This document shows positions 37,443 through 51,175 of a DNA stretch of 64,000 nt, piece by piece. How positions within the stretch are numbered: position 1 is the first letter of the stretch; the number at the start of each line of letters is the position of its first letter. This stretch comes from Prosopocoilus inquinatus. Taxonomy: Eukaryota > Arthropoda > Insecta > Coleoptera > Lucanidae. The stretch is from the NCBI GenBank assembly GCA_036172665.1, contig JAYKNF010000024.1:310001-374000 (forward strand), in the 5' to 3' direction. The notes under the pieces are model-generated. The model did no database searches. It had not been told where the DNA came from and saw only the letters and a list, made by a program, of their open reading frames with translations. The position numbers and the translations under genes are program-made.

Positions 37443-40400
37443 TCAGAGTTACTGGAATGCATCGTAACGTCAAATAACAAGATAGATAAGTAAGGATCGA
37501 TTAGGTAAATCACAGGAACAACGATAATACGTGTTATTTCGTTCAAAACTATTTCCAGCTCCTGCTGAGTCCGAGAACTTCGTATCTCACATCAGAGTTA
37601 CTGGAGTCCGTTGAAACGTCAAGTAACATAGTAGATAAGTAAGGATCGATTAGATACATCACAGGAACAACGCTAATACGTGTTGTTTCGTTCAGAACTA
37701 TTTCCAGCTCCTGCTGCGTCCGAGAACATCGTATCTCACATCAGAGTTACTGGAGTCCATCGTAAAGTCAAATAACATGATAGATAAGTAAGGATCGATT
37801 AGATATATCACAGGAACAACGCTAATACGTGTTATTTCGTTCAAAACTATTTCCAGCTATTGCTGAGTCCGAGAACTTCGTATCTCACATCAGAGTTACT
37901 GGAGTCCGTTGAAACGTCAAATAACATAGTAGATAAGTAACGATCGATTAGATACATCACAGGAACAACGCTAATACGTGTTGTTTCGTTGAAAACTATT
38001 TCCAGCTTCTGCTGCGTCCGAAAACTTCGTATCTCACATCAGAGTTACTGAAGTGCACCGTAACGTCAAATAACAAGATAGATAAGTAAGGATCGATTAG
38101 ATACATCACAGGAACAACGATAATACGTGTTATTAAGTTCAAAACTATTTCCAGGTCCTGCTGAGTCCGAGAACCTCGTATCTCACATCAGAGTTACTGG
38201 AGTCCGTTGAAACATCAAATAACATAGTAGAGAAATAACGATCGATTAGATACATCACAGGAACAACGCTAATACGTGTTGTTTCGTTCAAAACTATTTC
38301 CAGCTTCTGCTGCGTCCGAAAACTTCGTTTCTCAAATCAGAGTTACTGGAGTCCGTTGAAACGTCAAATATCATAGTAGATAAGTAAGAATCGATTAGAT
38401 ACATCACAGGAACAACGCTAATACTTGTTGTTTCGTTCAGAACTATTTCCAGCTCCTTCTGCGTCCGAGAACTTCGTATCTCACATCAGAGTTACTGTAG
38501 TGCATCGTAACGTCAAATAACAAGATAGATAAGTAAGGATCGATTAGATACATCACAGGAACAACGCTAATACGTGTTATTTCGTTCAAAACTATTTCCA
38601 GGTCCTGCTGAGTCCGAGAACCTCGTATCTCACATCACAGTTACTGGAGTCCGTTGAAACGTCAAATAACATAGTAGATAAGTAAGGATCGATTAGATAC
38701 ATCACAGGAACAACGCTAATACGTGCTGTTTCGTTCAGAACTATTTCCAGCTCCTTCTGCGTCCGAGAACTTCGTATCTCACTTCAGAGTTACTGGAGTC
38801 CATCGTAACTTTAAATAACATGATAGATAAGTAAGGATCGATTAGATACATCACAGGAACAACGCTAATACGTGTTATTTCGTTCAAAACTATTTCCAGC
38901 TCCTGCTGAGTCCGAGAACTTCGTATCTCACATCAGAGTTACTGGAGTCCATTGAAACCTCAAATAACATAGTAGATAAGTAAGGATCGATTAGATACAT
39001 CACAGGAACAACGCTAATACGTGTTGTTTCGTTCAAAACTATTTCCAGCTTCTGCTGCGTCCGAGAACTTGGTATCTCACATCAGAGTTACTGGAGTCCA
39101 TCGTAACTTGAAATAACATGATAGATAAGTAAGGATCGATTAGATACATCACAGGAACAACGCTAATACGTGTTGTTTCGTTCACAACTATTTCCAGCTC
39201 CTGCTGCGTCCGAGAACATCGTATCTCACATCAGAGTTACTGGAGTCCATCGTAACGTCAAATAACATGATAGATAAGTAAGGATCGATTAGATATATCA
39301 CAGGAACAACGCTAATACGTGTTATTTCGTTCAAAACTATTTCCAGCTATTGCTGAGTCCGAGAACTTCTTATCTCACATCAGAGTTACTGGAGTCCGTT
39401 GAAACGTCAAATAACATAGTAGATAAGTAACGATCGATTAGATACATCACAGGAACAACGCTAATATGTGTTTTTTCGTTCAAAACTATTTCTGGCTTCT
39501 GCTGCGTCCGAGAACTTCGTATCTCACATCAGAGGTACTGGAGTGCATCGTAACGTCAAATAACTTGATAGATAAGTAAGGATCGATTAGATACATCACA
39601 GGAAAAACGCTAATACGTGTTGTTTCGTTCAAAACTATTTCCAGCTTCTGCTGCGTCCGAGAACTTGGTATCTCACATCAGAGTTACTGGAGTCCATCGT
39701 AACTTTAAATAACATGATAGATAAGTAAGGATCGATTAGATACATCACAGGAACAACGCTAATACGTGTTATTTCGTTCAAAACTATTTCCAGCTCCTGC
39801 TGAGTCCGAGAACTTCGTATCTCACATCAGAGTTACTGGAGTCCGTTGAAACGTCAAATAACATAGTAGATAAGTAAGGATCGATTAGATACATCACAGG
39901 AACAACGCTAATACGTGTTGTTTCGTTCAAAACTATTTCCAGCTTCTGCTGCGTCCGAGAACTTGGTATCTCACATCAGAGTTACTGGAGTCCATCGTAA
40001 CTTGAAACAACATGATAGATAAGTAAGGATCGATTAGATACATCACAGGAACAACGCTAATACGTGTTGTTTCGTTCAGAAGTATTTCCAGCTCCTGCTG
40101 CGTCCGAGAACATCGTATCTCACATCAGAGTTACTGGAGTCCATCGTAACGTCAAATAACATGATAGATAAGTAAGGATCGATTAGATATATCACAGGAA
40201 CAACGCTAATACGTGTTATTTCGTTCGAAACTATTTCCAGCTATTGCTGAGTCCGAAAACTTCGTATCTCACATCAGAGTTACTGGAGTGCGTCGTAACG
40301 TCAAATAACAAGATAGATAAGTAAGGATCGATTAGATACATCACAGGAACAACGATAATACGTGTAATTAAGTTCAAAACTATTTCCAGGTCCTGCTGAG

Positions 40401-42209
40401 TCCGAGAACCTCGTATCTCAAATCAGAGTTACTGGAGTCCGTTGAAACGTCAAATAACATAGTAGATAAGTAAGGATCGATTAGAAACATCACAGGAACA
40501 ACGCTAATACGTGTTGTTTCGTTCAGAACTATTTCCAGCTCCTGCTGCGTCCGAGAACTTCGTATCTCACATCAGAGTTACTGGAGTCCGTTGAAACGTC
40601 AAATAACATAGTAGATAAGTAAGGATCGATTAGATACATCACAGGAACAACGCTAATATGTGTTTTTTCGTTCAAAACTATTTCTAGCTTCTGCTGCGTC
40701 CGAGAACTTCGTATCTCACATCAGAGGTACTGGAGTGCATCGTAACGTCAAATAACTTGATAGATAAGTAAGGATCGATTAGATACATCACAGGAACAAT
40801 GCTAATACGTGTTATTTCTTTCAAGACTATTTCCAGCTTCTGCTGCGTCCGAAAACTTGGTATCTCACATCAGAGTTACTGGAGTCCATCGTAACTTGAA
40901 ATAACATGATAGATAAGTAAGGATCGATTAGATACATCACAGGAACAACGCTAATATGTTTGTTTCGTTCAGAACTATTTCCAGCTCCTGCTGCGTCCGA
41001 GAACATCGTATCTCACATCAGAGTTACTGGAGTCCATCGTAACTTGAAATAACATGACAGATAAGTAAGGATCGATTAGATACATCACAGGAACAACGCT
41101 AATACGTGTTGTTTAGTTCAGAAGTATTTCCAGCTTCTGCTGCGTCCAAGAACTTCGTATCTCACATCAGAGTTACTGGAGTCCATCGTAACTTGAAATA
41201 ACATGATAGATAAGTAAGGACCGATTAGATATGTCACAGGAACCACGCTAACACGTGTCATTTCGTTCAAAACTCTTTGCAGCTCCTGCTGAGACCGAGA
41301 ACTTCGTATCTCACATCAGAGTTACTGGAGTCCGTTGAAACATCAAATAACATATTAGATAAGTAAGGATCGATTAGATACATCACAGGAACAACGCTAA
41401 TACGTGTTGTTTCGTTCAGAACTATTTCCAGCTCCTGCTGCGTCCGAGAACATCGTATCTCACATCAGAGTTACTGGAGTCCATCGTAACTTGAAATAAC
41501 ATGATAGATAAGTAAGAATTGATTAGATATATCACAGGAACAACGCTAATACGTGTTGTTTCGTTCAGAAGTATTTCCAGCTCCTGCTGCGTCCGAGAAC
41601 TTCGTATCTCACATCAGAGTTACTGGAGTCCACCGTAAGGTCAAATAACATGATAGATAAGTAAGGGTCGATTAGATACATCACAGGAACAACGCTAATA
41701 CGTGTTACTTCGTTCAAAACTATTTCCAGCTTATGCTGCGTCCGAGAACTTCGTTTCTCATATCAGAGTTACTGGAGCCCTTTGAATCGTCAAATAACAT
41801 AGTAGATAAGTAAGGATCGATTAGATACATCACAGGAACAACGTTAATACGTGTTGTTTCGTTCAGAACTATTTCCAGCTCCTACTGCGACCGAGAACTT
41901 CGTATCTCACATCAGAGTTACTGGAGTCCATCGTAACGTGAAATAACATGATAGATAAGTAAGGATCGATTAGATATGTCACAGGAACCACGCCAATACG
42001 TGTCATTTCGTTCAAAACTATTTGCAGCTCCTGCTGAGTCCGAGAACTTCGTATCTCTCATCAGAGTTACTGGAGTCCGTTGAAACATCAAATAACATAG
42101 TAGATAAGTAACGATCGATTAGATACATCACAGGAACAACGCTAATACGTGTTATTTCGTTCAAAACTATTTCCAGCTATTGCTGAGCCCGAGAACTTCG
42201 TATCTCACA
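37443..42209 (+). repeat. 32-monomer derivative of the same higher-order unit
   Basis: This is the next tandem copy of the 35-monomer unit. It has lost three monomers (around 39.0, 40.24 and 41.05 kb) and one base near 40957. It carries several private substitutions (GAGAAATAACG near 38230, TTTCTGGCTTC near 39490, TTCGTTCGAAAC near 40225). The loss at 40.24 kb is a fusion of two monomers, CTATTGCTGAG on the left and TCCGAAAACTTCG on the right. It is more diverged than the other large copies, consistent with an older or edge position. Confidence 0.78.
40951..40966 (+). repeat. Private single-base deletion (AATATGTTTGTTTCG)
   Basis: Here AATACGTGTTGTTTCG has become AATATGTTTGTTTCG, one base shorter. 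It is not seen in the matching monomers near 8.73 and 36.04 kb, so it arose after the copies separated. Confidence 0.82.
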
Positions 42210-43500
42210 TCAGAGTTACTGGAGTCCGTTGAAACGTCAAATAACATAGTAGATAAGTAACGATCGATTAGATACATCACAGGAACAACGCTAATACGTG
42301 TTGTTTCGTTCAAAACTATTTCCAGCTTCTGCTGCGTCCGAAAACTTCGTTTCTCACATCAGAGTTACTGGAGTGCATCGTAACGTCAAATAACAAGATA
42401 GATAAGTAAGGATCGATTAGATACATCACAGGAATAACGATAATACGTGTTATTAAGTTCAGAACTATTTCCAGGTCCTGCTGAGTCCGAGAACCTCGTA
42501 TCTCACATCAGAGTTACTGGAGTCCATCGTAACGTCAAATAACATAGTAGATAAGTAAGGATCGATTAGATACATCACAGGAACAACGCTAATACGTGTT
42601 TTTTCGTTCAAAACTATTTCTAGCTTCTGCTGCGTCCGAGAACTTCGTATCTCACATCAGAGTTACTGGAGTGCATCGTAACCTCAAATAATAAGATAGA
42701 TAAGTAAGGATCGATTAGATACATCACAGGAACAACGATAATACGTGTTATTAAGTTCAAAACTATTTCCAGGTCCTGCTGAGTCCGAGAACCTCGTATC
42801 TCACATCAGAGTTACTGGAGTCCGTTGAAACGTCAAATAACATAGTAGATAAGTAAGGATCGATTAGATACATCACAGGAACAACGCTAATACGTGTTGT
42901 TTCGTTCAGAACTATTTCCAGCTCCTGCTGAGTCCGAGAACTTCGTATCTCACATCAGAGTTACTGGAGTCCATTGTAACGTTAAATAACATGATAGATA
43001 AGTAAGGATCGATTAGATACATCACAGGAACAACGCTAATACGTGTTATTTCGTTCAAAATTATTTCCAGCTCCTGCTGTGTCCGAGAACTTCGTATCTC
43101 ACATCAGAGTTACTGGAGTCCGTTGAAACGTCAAATAACATAGTAGATAAGTAAGGATCGATTAGATACATCACAGGAACAACGCTAATACGTGTTTTTT
43201 GTTCAAAACTATTTCTAGCTTCTGCTGCGTCCGAGAACTTCGTATCTCACATCAGAGGTACTGGAGTGCATCGTAACGTCAAATAACTTGATAGATAAGT
43301 AATGATCGATTAGATACATCACAGGAACAACGCTAATACGTGTTATTTCGTTCAAGACTATTTCCAGCTTCTGCTGCGTCCGAGAACTTCGTATCTCAAA
43401 TCAGAGTTACTGGAGTCCATCGTAACGTCAAATAACAAGATAGATAAGTAAGGATCGATTAGATACATCACAGGAACAACGCTAATACGTGTTATTTCGT
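42210..43500 (+). repeat. Transition monomers with 9-monomer periodicity
   Basis: This segment leads into the right-hand domain. About 42.66-43.6 kb aligns with 44.0-44.9 kb at offset 1340, which is nine monomers minus the base lost at 43200. Two box-less ATTAAGTTC monomers occur close together here (near 42451 and 42750, 298 apart). The first GTCCATTGTAACGTTAAATAAC-type units of the right-hand domain appear near 42970. Confidence 0.75.
43191..43205 (+). repeat. Private single-base deletion (GTGTTTTTTGTTC)
   Basis: The usual GTGTTTTTTCGTTC has lost its C next to a run of six T. This removes a CpG and breaks the TTTCGTT word. Only this one copy is affected. Confidence 0.82.
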
Positions 43501-46500
43501 TCAAAACTATTTCCAGGTCCTGCTGAGTAAGAGAACCTCGTATCTCACATCAGAGTTACTGGAGTCCGTTGAAACGTCAAATAACATAGTAGATAAGTAA
43601 GGATCGATTAGATACATCACAGGAACAACGCTAATACGTGTTGTTTCGTTCAGAACTATTTCCAGCTCCTGCTGCGTCCGAGAACATCGTATCTCACATC
43701 AGAGTTACTGGAGTCCGTTGAAACGTCAAATAACATAGTAGATAAGTAACGATCGATTAGATACATCACAGGAACAACGCTAATACGTGTTGTTTCGTTC
43801 AAAACTATTTCCAGCTTCTGCTGCGTCCGAGAACTTGGTATCTCACATCAGAGTTACTGGAGTCCATCGTAACTTGAAATAACATGATAGATAAGTAAGG
43901 ATCGATTAGATACATCACAGGAACAACGCTAATACGTGTTATTTCGTTCAAAATTATTTCCAGCTCCTGCTGAGTCCGAAAACTTCGTATCTCACATCAG
44001 AGTTACTGGAGTGCATCGTAACGTCAAATAACAAGATAGATAAGTAAGGATCGATTAGATACATCACAGGAACAACGATAATACGTGTTATTAAGTTCAA
44101 AACTATTTCCAGGTCCTGCTGAGTCCAAGAACCTCGTATCTCACATCAGAGTTACTGGAGTCCGTTGAAACGTCAAATAACATAGTAGATAAGTAAGGAT
44201 CGATTAGATACATCACAGGAACAACGCTAATACGTGTTGTTTCGTTCAGAACTATTTCCAGCTCCTGCTGCGTCCGAGAACTTCGTATCTCACATCAGAG
44301 TTACTGGAGTCTATTGTAACGTTAAATAACATGATAGATAAGTAAGGATGGATTAGGTACATCACAGGAACAACGCTAATACGTGTTATTTCGTTCAAAA
44401 TTATTTCCAGCTCCTGCTGAGTCCGAGAACTTCGTATCTCACATCAGAGTTACTGGAGTCCGTTGAAACGTCAAATAACATAGTAGATAAGTAAGGATCG
44501 ATTAGATACATCACAGGAACAACGCTAATACGTGTTTTTTCGTTCAAAACTATTTCTAGCTTCTGCTGCGTCCGAGAACTTCGTATCTCACATCAGAGGT
44601 ACTGGAGTGCATCGTAACGTCAAATAACTTGATGGATAAGTAAGGATCGATGAGATACATCACAGGAACAACGCTAATACGTGTTATTTCGTTCAAGACT
44701 ATTTCCAGCTTCTGCTGCGTCCGAAAACTTCGTATCTCAAATCAGAGTTACTGGAGTCCATCGTAACGTCAAATAACAAGATAGATAAGTAAGGATCGAT
44801 TAGATACATCACAGGAACAACGCTAATACGTGTTATTTCGTTCAAAACTATTTCCAGGTCCTGCTGAGTCCGAGAACTTCGTATCTCACATCAGAGTTAC
44901 TGGAGTCCGTTGAAACGTCATATAACATAGTAGATAAGTAAGGATCGATTAGATACATCACAGGAACAACGCTAATACGTGTTGTTTCGTTCAGAACTAT
45001 TTCCAGCTCCTTCTGCGTCCGAGAACTTCGTATCTCACTTCAGAGTTACTGGAGTCCATCGTAACTTTAAATAACATGATAGATAAGTAAGGATCGATTA
45101 GATACATCACAGGAACAACGCTAATACGTGTTGTTTCGTTCAGAACTATTTCCAGCTCCTGCTGCGTCCGAGAACTTCGTATCTCACATCAGAGTTACTG
45201 GAGTCCATTGTAACGTTAAATAACATGATAGATAAGTAAGGATCGATTAGATACATCACAGTAACAACGCTAATACGTGTTATTTCGTTCAAAATTATTT
45301 CCAGCTCCTGCTGAGTCCGAGAACTTCGTATCTCACATCAGAGTTACTGGAGTCCGTTGAAACGTCAAATAACATAGTAGATAAGTAAGGATCGATTAGA
45401 TACATCACAGGAACAACGCTAATACGTGTTTTTTCGTTCAAAACTATTTCTAGCTTCTGCTGCGTCCGAGAACTTCGTATCTCACATCAGAGGTACTGGA
45501 GTGCATCGTAACGTCAAATAACTTGATAGATAAGTAAGGATCGATTAGATACATCACAGGAACAACGCTAATACGTGTTGTTTCGTTCAGAACTATTTCC
45601 AGCTCCTGCTGCGTCCGAAAACTTCGTATCTCACATCAGAGTTACTGGAGTGCATCGTAACGTCAAATAACAAGATAGATAAGTAAGGATCGATTAGATA
45701 CATCACAGGAACAACGATAATACGTGTTATTAAGTTCAAAACTATTTCCAGGTCCTGCTGAGTCCGAGAACCTCGTATCTCACATCAGAGTTACTGGAGT
45801 AAGTTGAAACGTCAAATAACATAGTAGATAAGTAAGGATCGATTAGATACATCACAGGAACAACGCTAATACGTGTTGTTTCGCTCAGAACTATTTCCAG
45901 CTCCTGCTGAGTCCGAGAACTTCGTATCTCACATCAGAGTTACTGGAGTCCATTGTAACGTTAAATAACATGATAGATAAGTAAGGATCGATTAGATACA
46001 TCACAGGAACAACGCTAATACGTGTTGTTTCGTTCAAAACTATTTCCAGCTTCTGCTGCGTCCGAGAACTTGGTATCTCACATCAGAGTTACTGGAGTCC
46101 ATCGTAACTTGAAATAACATGATAGATAAGTAAGGATCGATTAGATACATCACAGGAACAACGCTAATACGTGTTATTTTGTTCAAAATTATTTCCAGCT
46201 CCTGCTGAGTCCGAGAACTTCGTATCTCACATCAGAGTTACTGGAGTCCGTTGAAACGTCAAATAACATAGTAGATAAGTAAGGATCGATTAGATACATC
46301 ACAGGAACAACGCTAATACGTGTTATTTCGTTCAAAATTATTTCCAGCTCCTGCTGAGTCCGAGAACTTCGTATCTCACATCAGAGTTACTGGAGTCCGT
46401 TGAAACGTCAAATAACATAGTAGATAAGTAAGGATCGATTAGATACATCACAGGAACAACGCTAATACGTGTTTTTTCGTTCAAAACTATTTCAAGCTTC

Positions 46501-47224
46501 TGCTGCGTCCGAGAACTTCGTATCTCACATCAGAGGTACTAGAGTGCATCGTAACGTAAAATAACTTGATAGATAAGTAAGGATCGATTAGATACATCAC
46601 AGGAACAACGCTAATACTTGCTATTTCGTTCAAGACTATTTCCAGCTTCTGGTGCGTCCGAAAACTTTTTATCTCACATCAGAGTTACTGGAGTCCATCG
46701 TAACTTGAAATAACATGATAGATAAGTAAGGATCGATTAGATACATCACAGGAACAACGCTAATACGTGTTGTTTCGTTCAGAACTATTTCCAGCTCCTG
46801 CTGCGTCCGAGAACATCGTATCTCACATCAGAGTTACTGGAGTCCATCGTAACTTGAAATAACAAGATAGATAAGTAAGGATCGATTAGATACATCACAG
46901 GAACAACGCTAATACGTGTTGTTTCGTTCAAAACTATTTCCAGCTTCTGCTGCGTCCGAAAACTTCGTATATCACATCAGAGTTACTGGAGTCCATCGTA
47001 ACTTGAAATAACATGATAGATAAGTAAGAATCGATTAGATACATCACAGGAACAACGCTAATACGTGTTGTTTCGTTCAGAAGTATTTTCAGCTCCTGCT
47101 GCGTCCGAGAACTTCGTATCTCACATCAGAGTTACTGGAGTCCGTTGAAACATCAAATAACATAGTAGATAAGTAACGATCGATTAGATACATCACAGGA
47201 ACAACGTTAATACGTGTTGTTTCG
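43500..47224 (+). repeat. 25-monomer (3725-bp) tandem duplication, copy 1
   Basis: The unusual word GAGTAAGAG occurs at 43525 and 47250, and the whole segment repeats at offset 3725 = 25 x 149. The breakpoint lies in a 22-base identical stretch (TTTCGTTCAAAAC region), so the exact edge is ambiguous between 43495 and 43517. Within the unit, box-less monomers are spaced 11 monomers apart (44071 and 45710 for their AACAACGATA word). Confidence 0.87.
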
Positions 47225-50200
47225 TTCAAAACTATTTCCAGGTCCTGCTGAGTAAGAGAACCTCGTATCTCACATCAGAGTTACTGGAGTCCGTTGAAAC
47301 GTCAAATAACATAGTAGATAAGTAAGGATCGATTAGATACATCACAGGAACAACGCTAATACGTGTTGTTTCGTTCAGAACAATTTCCAGCTCCTGCTGC
47401 GTCCGAGAACATCGTATCTCACATCAGAGTTACTGGAGTCCGTTGAAACGTCAAATAACATAGTAGATAAGTAACGATCGATTAGATACATCACAGGAAC
47501 AACGCTAATACGTGTTGTTTCGTTCAAAACTATTTCCAGCTTCTGCTGCGTCCGAGAACTTGGTATCTCACATCAGAGTTACTGGAGTCCATCGTAACTT
47601 GAAATAACATGATAGATAAGTAAGGATCGATTAGATACATCACAGGAACAACGCTAATACGTGTTATTTCGTTCAAAATTATTTCCAGCTCCTGCTGAGT
47701 CCGAAAACTTCGTATCTCACATCAGAGTTACTGGAGTGCATCGTAACGTCAAATAACAAGATAGATAAGTAAGGATCGATTAGATACATCACAGGAACAA
47801 CGATAATACGTGTTATTAAGTTCAAAACTATTTCCAGGTCCTGCTGAGTCCAAGAACCTCGCATCTCACATCAGAGTTACTGGAGTCCGTTGAAACGTCA
47901 AATAACATAGTAGATAAGTAAGGATCGATTAGATACATCACAGGAACAACGCTAATACGTGTTGTTTCGTTCAGAACTATTTCCAGCTCCTGCTGCGTCC
48001 GAGAACTTCGTATCTCACATCAGAGTTACTGGAGTCTATTGTAACGTTAAATAACATGATAGATAAGTAAGGATGGATTAGATACATCACAGGAACAACG
48101 CTAATACGTGTTATTTCGTTCAAAATTATTTCCAGCTCCTGCTGAGTCCGAGAACTTCGTATCTCACATCAGAGTTACTGGAGTCCGTTGAAACGTCAAA
48201 TAACATAGTAGATAAGTAAGGATCGATTAGATACATCACAGGAACAACGCTAATACGTGTTTTTTCGTTCAAAACTATTTCTAGCTTCTGCTGCGTCCGA
48301 GAACTTCGTATCTCACATCAGAGGTACTGGAGTGCATCGTAACGTCAAATAACTTGATGGATAAGTAAGGATCGATGAGATACATCACAGGAACAACGCT
48401 AATACGTGTTATTTCGTTCAAGACTATTTCCAGCTTCTGCTGCGTCCGAAAACTTCGTATCTCAAATCAGAGTTACTGGAGTCCATCGTAACGTCAAATA
48501 ACAAGATAGATAAGTAAGGATCGATTAGATACATCACAGGAACAACGCTAATACGTGTTATTTCGTTCAAAACTATTTCCAGGTCCTGCTGAGTCCGAGA
48601 ACTTCGTATCTCACATCAGAGTTACTGGAGTCCGTTGAAACGTCATATAACATAGTAGATAAGTAAGGATCGATTAGATACATCACAGGAACAACGCTAA
48701 TACGTGTTGTTTCGTTCAGAACTATTTCCAGCTCCTTCTGCGTCCGAGAACTTCGTATCTCACTTCAGAGTTACTGGAGTCCATCGTAACTTTAAATAAC
48801 ATGATAGATAAGTAAGGATCGATTAGATACATCACAGGAACAACGCTAATACGTGTTGTTTCGTTCAGAACTATTTCCAGCTCCTGCTGCGTCCGAGAAC
48901 TTCGTATCTCACATCAGAGTTACTGGAGTCCATTGTAACGTTAAATAACATGATAGATAAGTAAGGATCGATTAGATACATCACAGTAACAACGCTAATA
49001 CGTGTTATTTCGTTCAAAATTATTTCCAGCTCCTGCTGAGTCCGAGAACTTCGTATCTCACATCAGAGTTACTGGAGTCCGTTGAAACGTCAAATAACAT
49101 AGTAGATAAGTAAGGATCGATTAGATACATCACAGGAACAACGCTAATACGTGTTTTTTCGTTCAAAACTATTTCTAGCTTCTGCTGCGTCCGAGAACTT
49201 CGTATCTCACATCAGAGGTACTGGAGTGCATCGTAACGTCAAATAACTTGATAGATAAGTAAGGATCGATTAGATACATCACAGGAACAACGCTAATACG
49301 TGTTGTTTCGTTCAGAACTATTTCCAGCTCCTGCTGCGTCCGAAAACTTCGTATCTCACATCAGAGTTACTGGAGTGCATCGTAACGTCAAATAACAAGA
49401 TAGATAAGTAAGGATCGATTAGATACATCACAGGAACAACGATAATACGTGTTATTAAGTTCAAAACTATTTCCAGGTCCTGCTGAGTCCGAGAACCTCG
49501 TATCTCACATCAGAGTTACTGGAGTAAGTTGAAACGTCAAATAACATAGTAGATAAGTAAGGATCGATTAGATACATCACAGGAACAACGCTAATACGTG
49601 TTGTTTCGCTCAGAACTATTTCCAGCTCCTGCTGAGTCCGAGAACTTCGTATCTCACATCAGAGTTACTGGAGTCCATTGTAACGTTAAATAACATGATA
49701 GATAAGTAAGGATCGATTAGATACATCACAGGAACAACGCTAATACGTGTTGTTTCGTTCAAAACTATTTCCAGCTTCTGCTGCGTCCGAGAACTTGGTA
49801 TCTCACATCAGAGTTACTGGAGTCCATCGTAACTTGAAATAACATGATAGATAAGTAAGGATCGATTAGATACATCACAGGAACAACGCTAATACGTGTT
49901 ATTTTGTTCAAAATTATTTCCAGCTCCTGCTGAGTCCGAGAACTTCGTATCTCACATCAGAGTTACTGGAGTCCGTTGAAACGTCAAATAACATAGTAGA
50001 TAAGTAAGGATCGATTAGATACATCACAGGAACAACGCTAATACGTGTTATTTCGTTCAAAATTATTTCCAGCTCCTGCTGAGTCCGAGAACTTCGTATC
50101 TCACATCAGAGATACTGGAGTCCGTTGAAACGTCAAATAACATAGTAGATAAGTAAGGATCGATTAGATACATCACAGGAACAACGCTAATACGTGTTTT

Positions 50201-50949
50201 TTCGTTCAAAACTATTTCAAGCTTCTGCTGCATCCGAGAACTTCGTATCTCACATCAGAGGTACTAGAGTGCATCGTAACGTCAAATAACTTGATAGATA
50301 AGTAAGGATCGATTAGATACATCACAGGAACAACGCTAATACTTGCTATTTCGTTCAAGACTATTTCCAGCTTCTGGTGCGTCCGAAAACTTTTTATCTC
50401 ACATCAGAGTTACTGGAGTCCATCGTAACTTGAAATAACATGATAGATAAGTAAGGATCGATTAGATACATCACAGGAACAACGCTAATACGTGTTGTTT
50501 CGTTCAGAACTATTTCCAGCTCCTGCTGCGTCCGAGAACATCGTATCTCACATCAGAGTTACTGGAGTCCATCGTAACTTGAAATAACATGATAGATAAG
50601 TAAGGATCGATTAGATACATCACAGGAACAACGCTAATACGTGTTGTTTCGTTCAAAACTATTTCCAGCTTCTGCTGCGTCCGAAAACTTCGTATATCAC
50701 ATCAGAGTTACTGGAGTCCATCGTAACTTGAAATAACATGATAGATAAGTAAGAATCGATTAGATACATCACAGGAACAACGCTAATACGTGTTGTTTCG
50801 TTCAGAAGTATTTTCAGCTCCTGCTGCGTCCGAGAACTTCGTATCTCACATCAGAGTTACTGGAGTCCGTTGAAACATCAAATAACATAGTAGATAAGTA
50901 ACGATCGATTAGATACATCACAGGAACAACGTTAATACGTGTTGTTTCG
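47225..50949 (+). repeat. 25-monomer (3725-bp) tandem duplication, copy 2
   Basis: This is the second copy, ending where CCAGCTTCTG at about 50963 replaces CCAGGTCCTG at 47238. At least six substitutions separate it from copy 1: C for T at 47862, GATTAGATAC for GATTAGGTAC near 48075, GAGATACTGG for GAGTTACTGG near 50110, CTGCATCCG for CTGCGTCCG near 50228, GTCAAATAAC for GTAAAATAAC near 50281, and ACATGATAG for ACAAGATAG near 50588. That is about 99.8% identity. Confidence 0.87.
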
Positions 50950-51175
50950 TTCAAAACTATTTCCAGCTTCTGCTGCGTCCGAGAACTTCGTATCTCACAT
51001 CAGAGTTACTGGAGTGCATCGTAACGTCAAATAACAAGATAGATAAGTAAGGATCGATTAGATAAATCACAGGAACAACGCTAATACGTGCTCTTTCGTT
51101 CAAAACTATTTCCAGCTTCTGCTGCGTCCGAAAACTTCGTATCTCACATCAGAGTTACTGGAGTGCATCGTAACG
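50950..51175 (+). repeat. Short bridge with 5-monomer echo
   Basis: This short stretch joins the 25-monomer and 49-monomer duplications. Together with about 50.87 kb onward it is echoed 745 bases (five monomers) downstream, from about 51.61 kb, sharing AACAACGTTAATACG and the GATAAATCAC...GTGCTCTTTCG monomer. Confidence 0.75.

Noticed and set aside
47679..47864. 61-codon minus-strand open reading frame as a protein gene
   Set aside because: It lies wholly within satellite monomers and has no recognisable domain. Its ATG exists only through a private T-to-C change absent from the near-identical copy 3725 bp away. It is a chance frame.
12209..51000. Long terminal repeat or rolling-circle mobile element suggested by large identical blocks
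   Set aside because: Block edges lack target-site duplications, TG..CA ends, coding sequence or hairpin termini. The edges fall inside monomers at shared words, as expected for unequal exchange.
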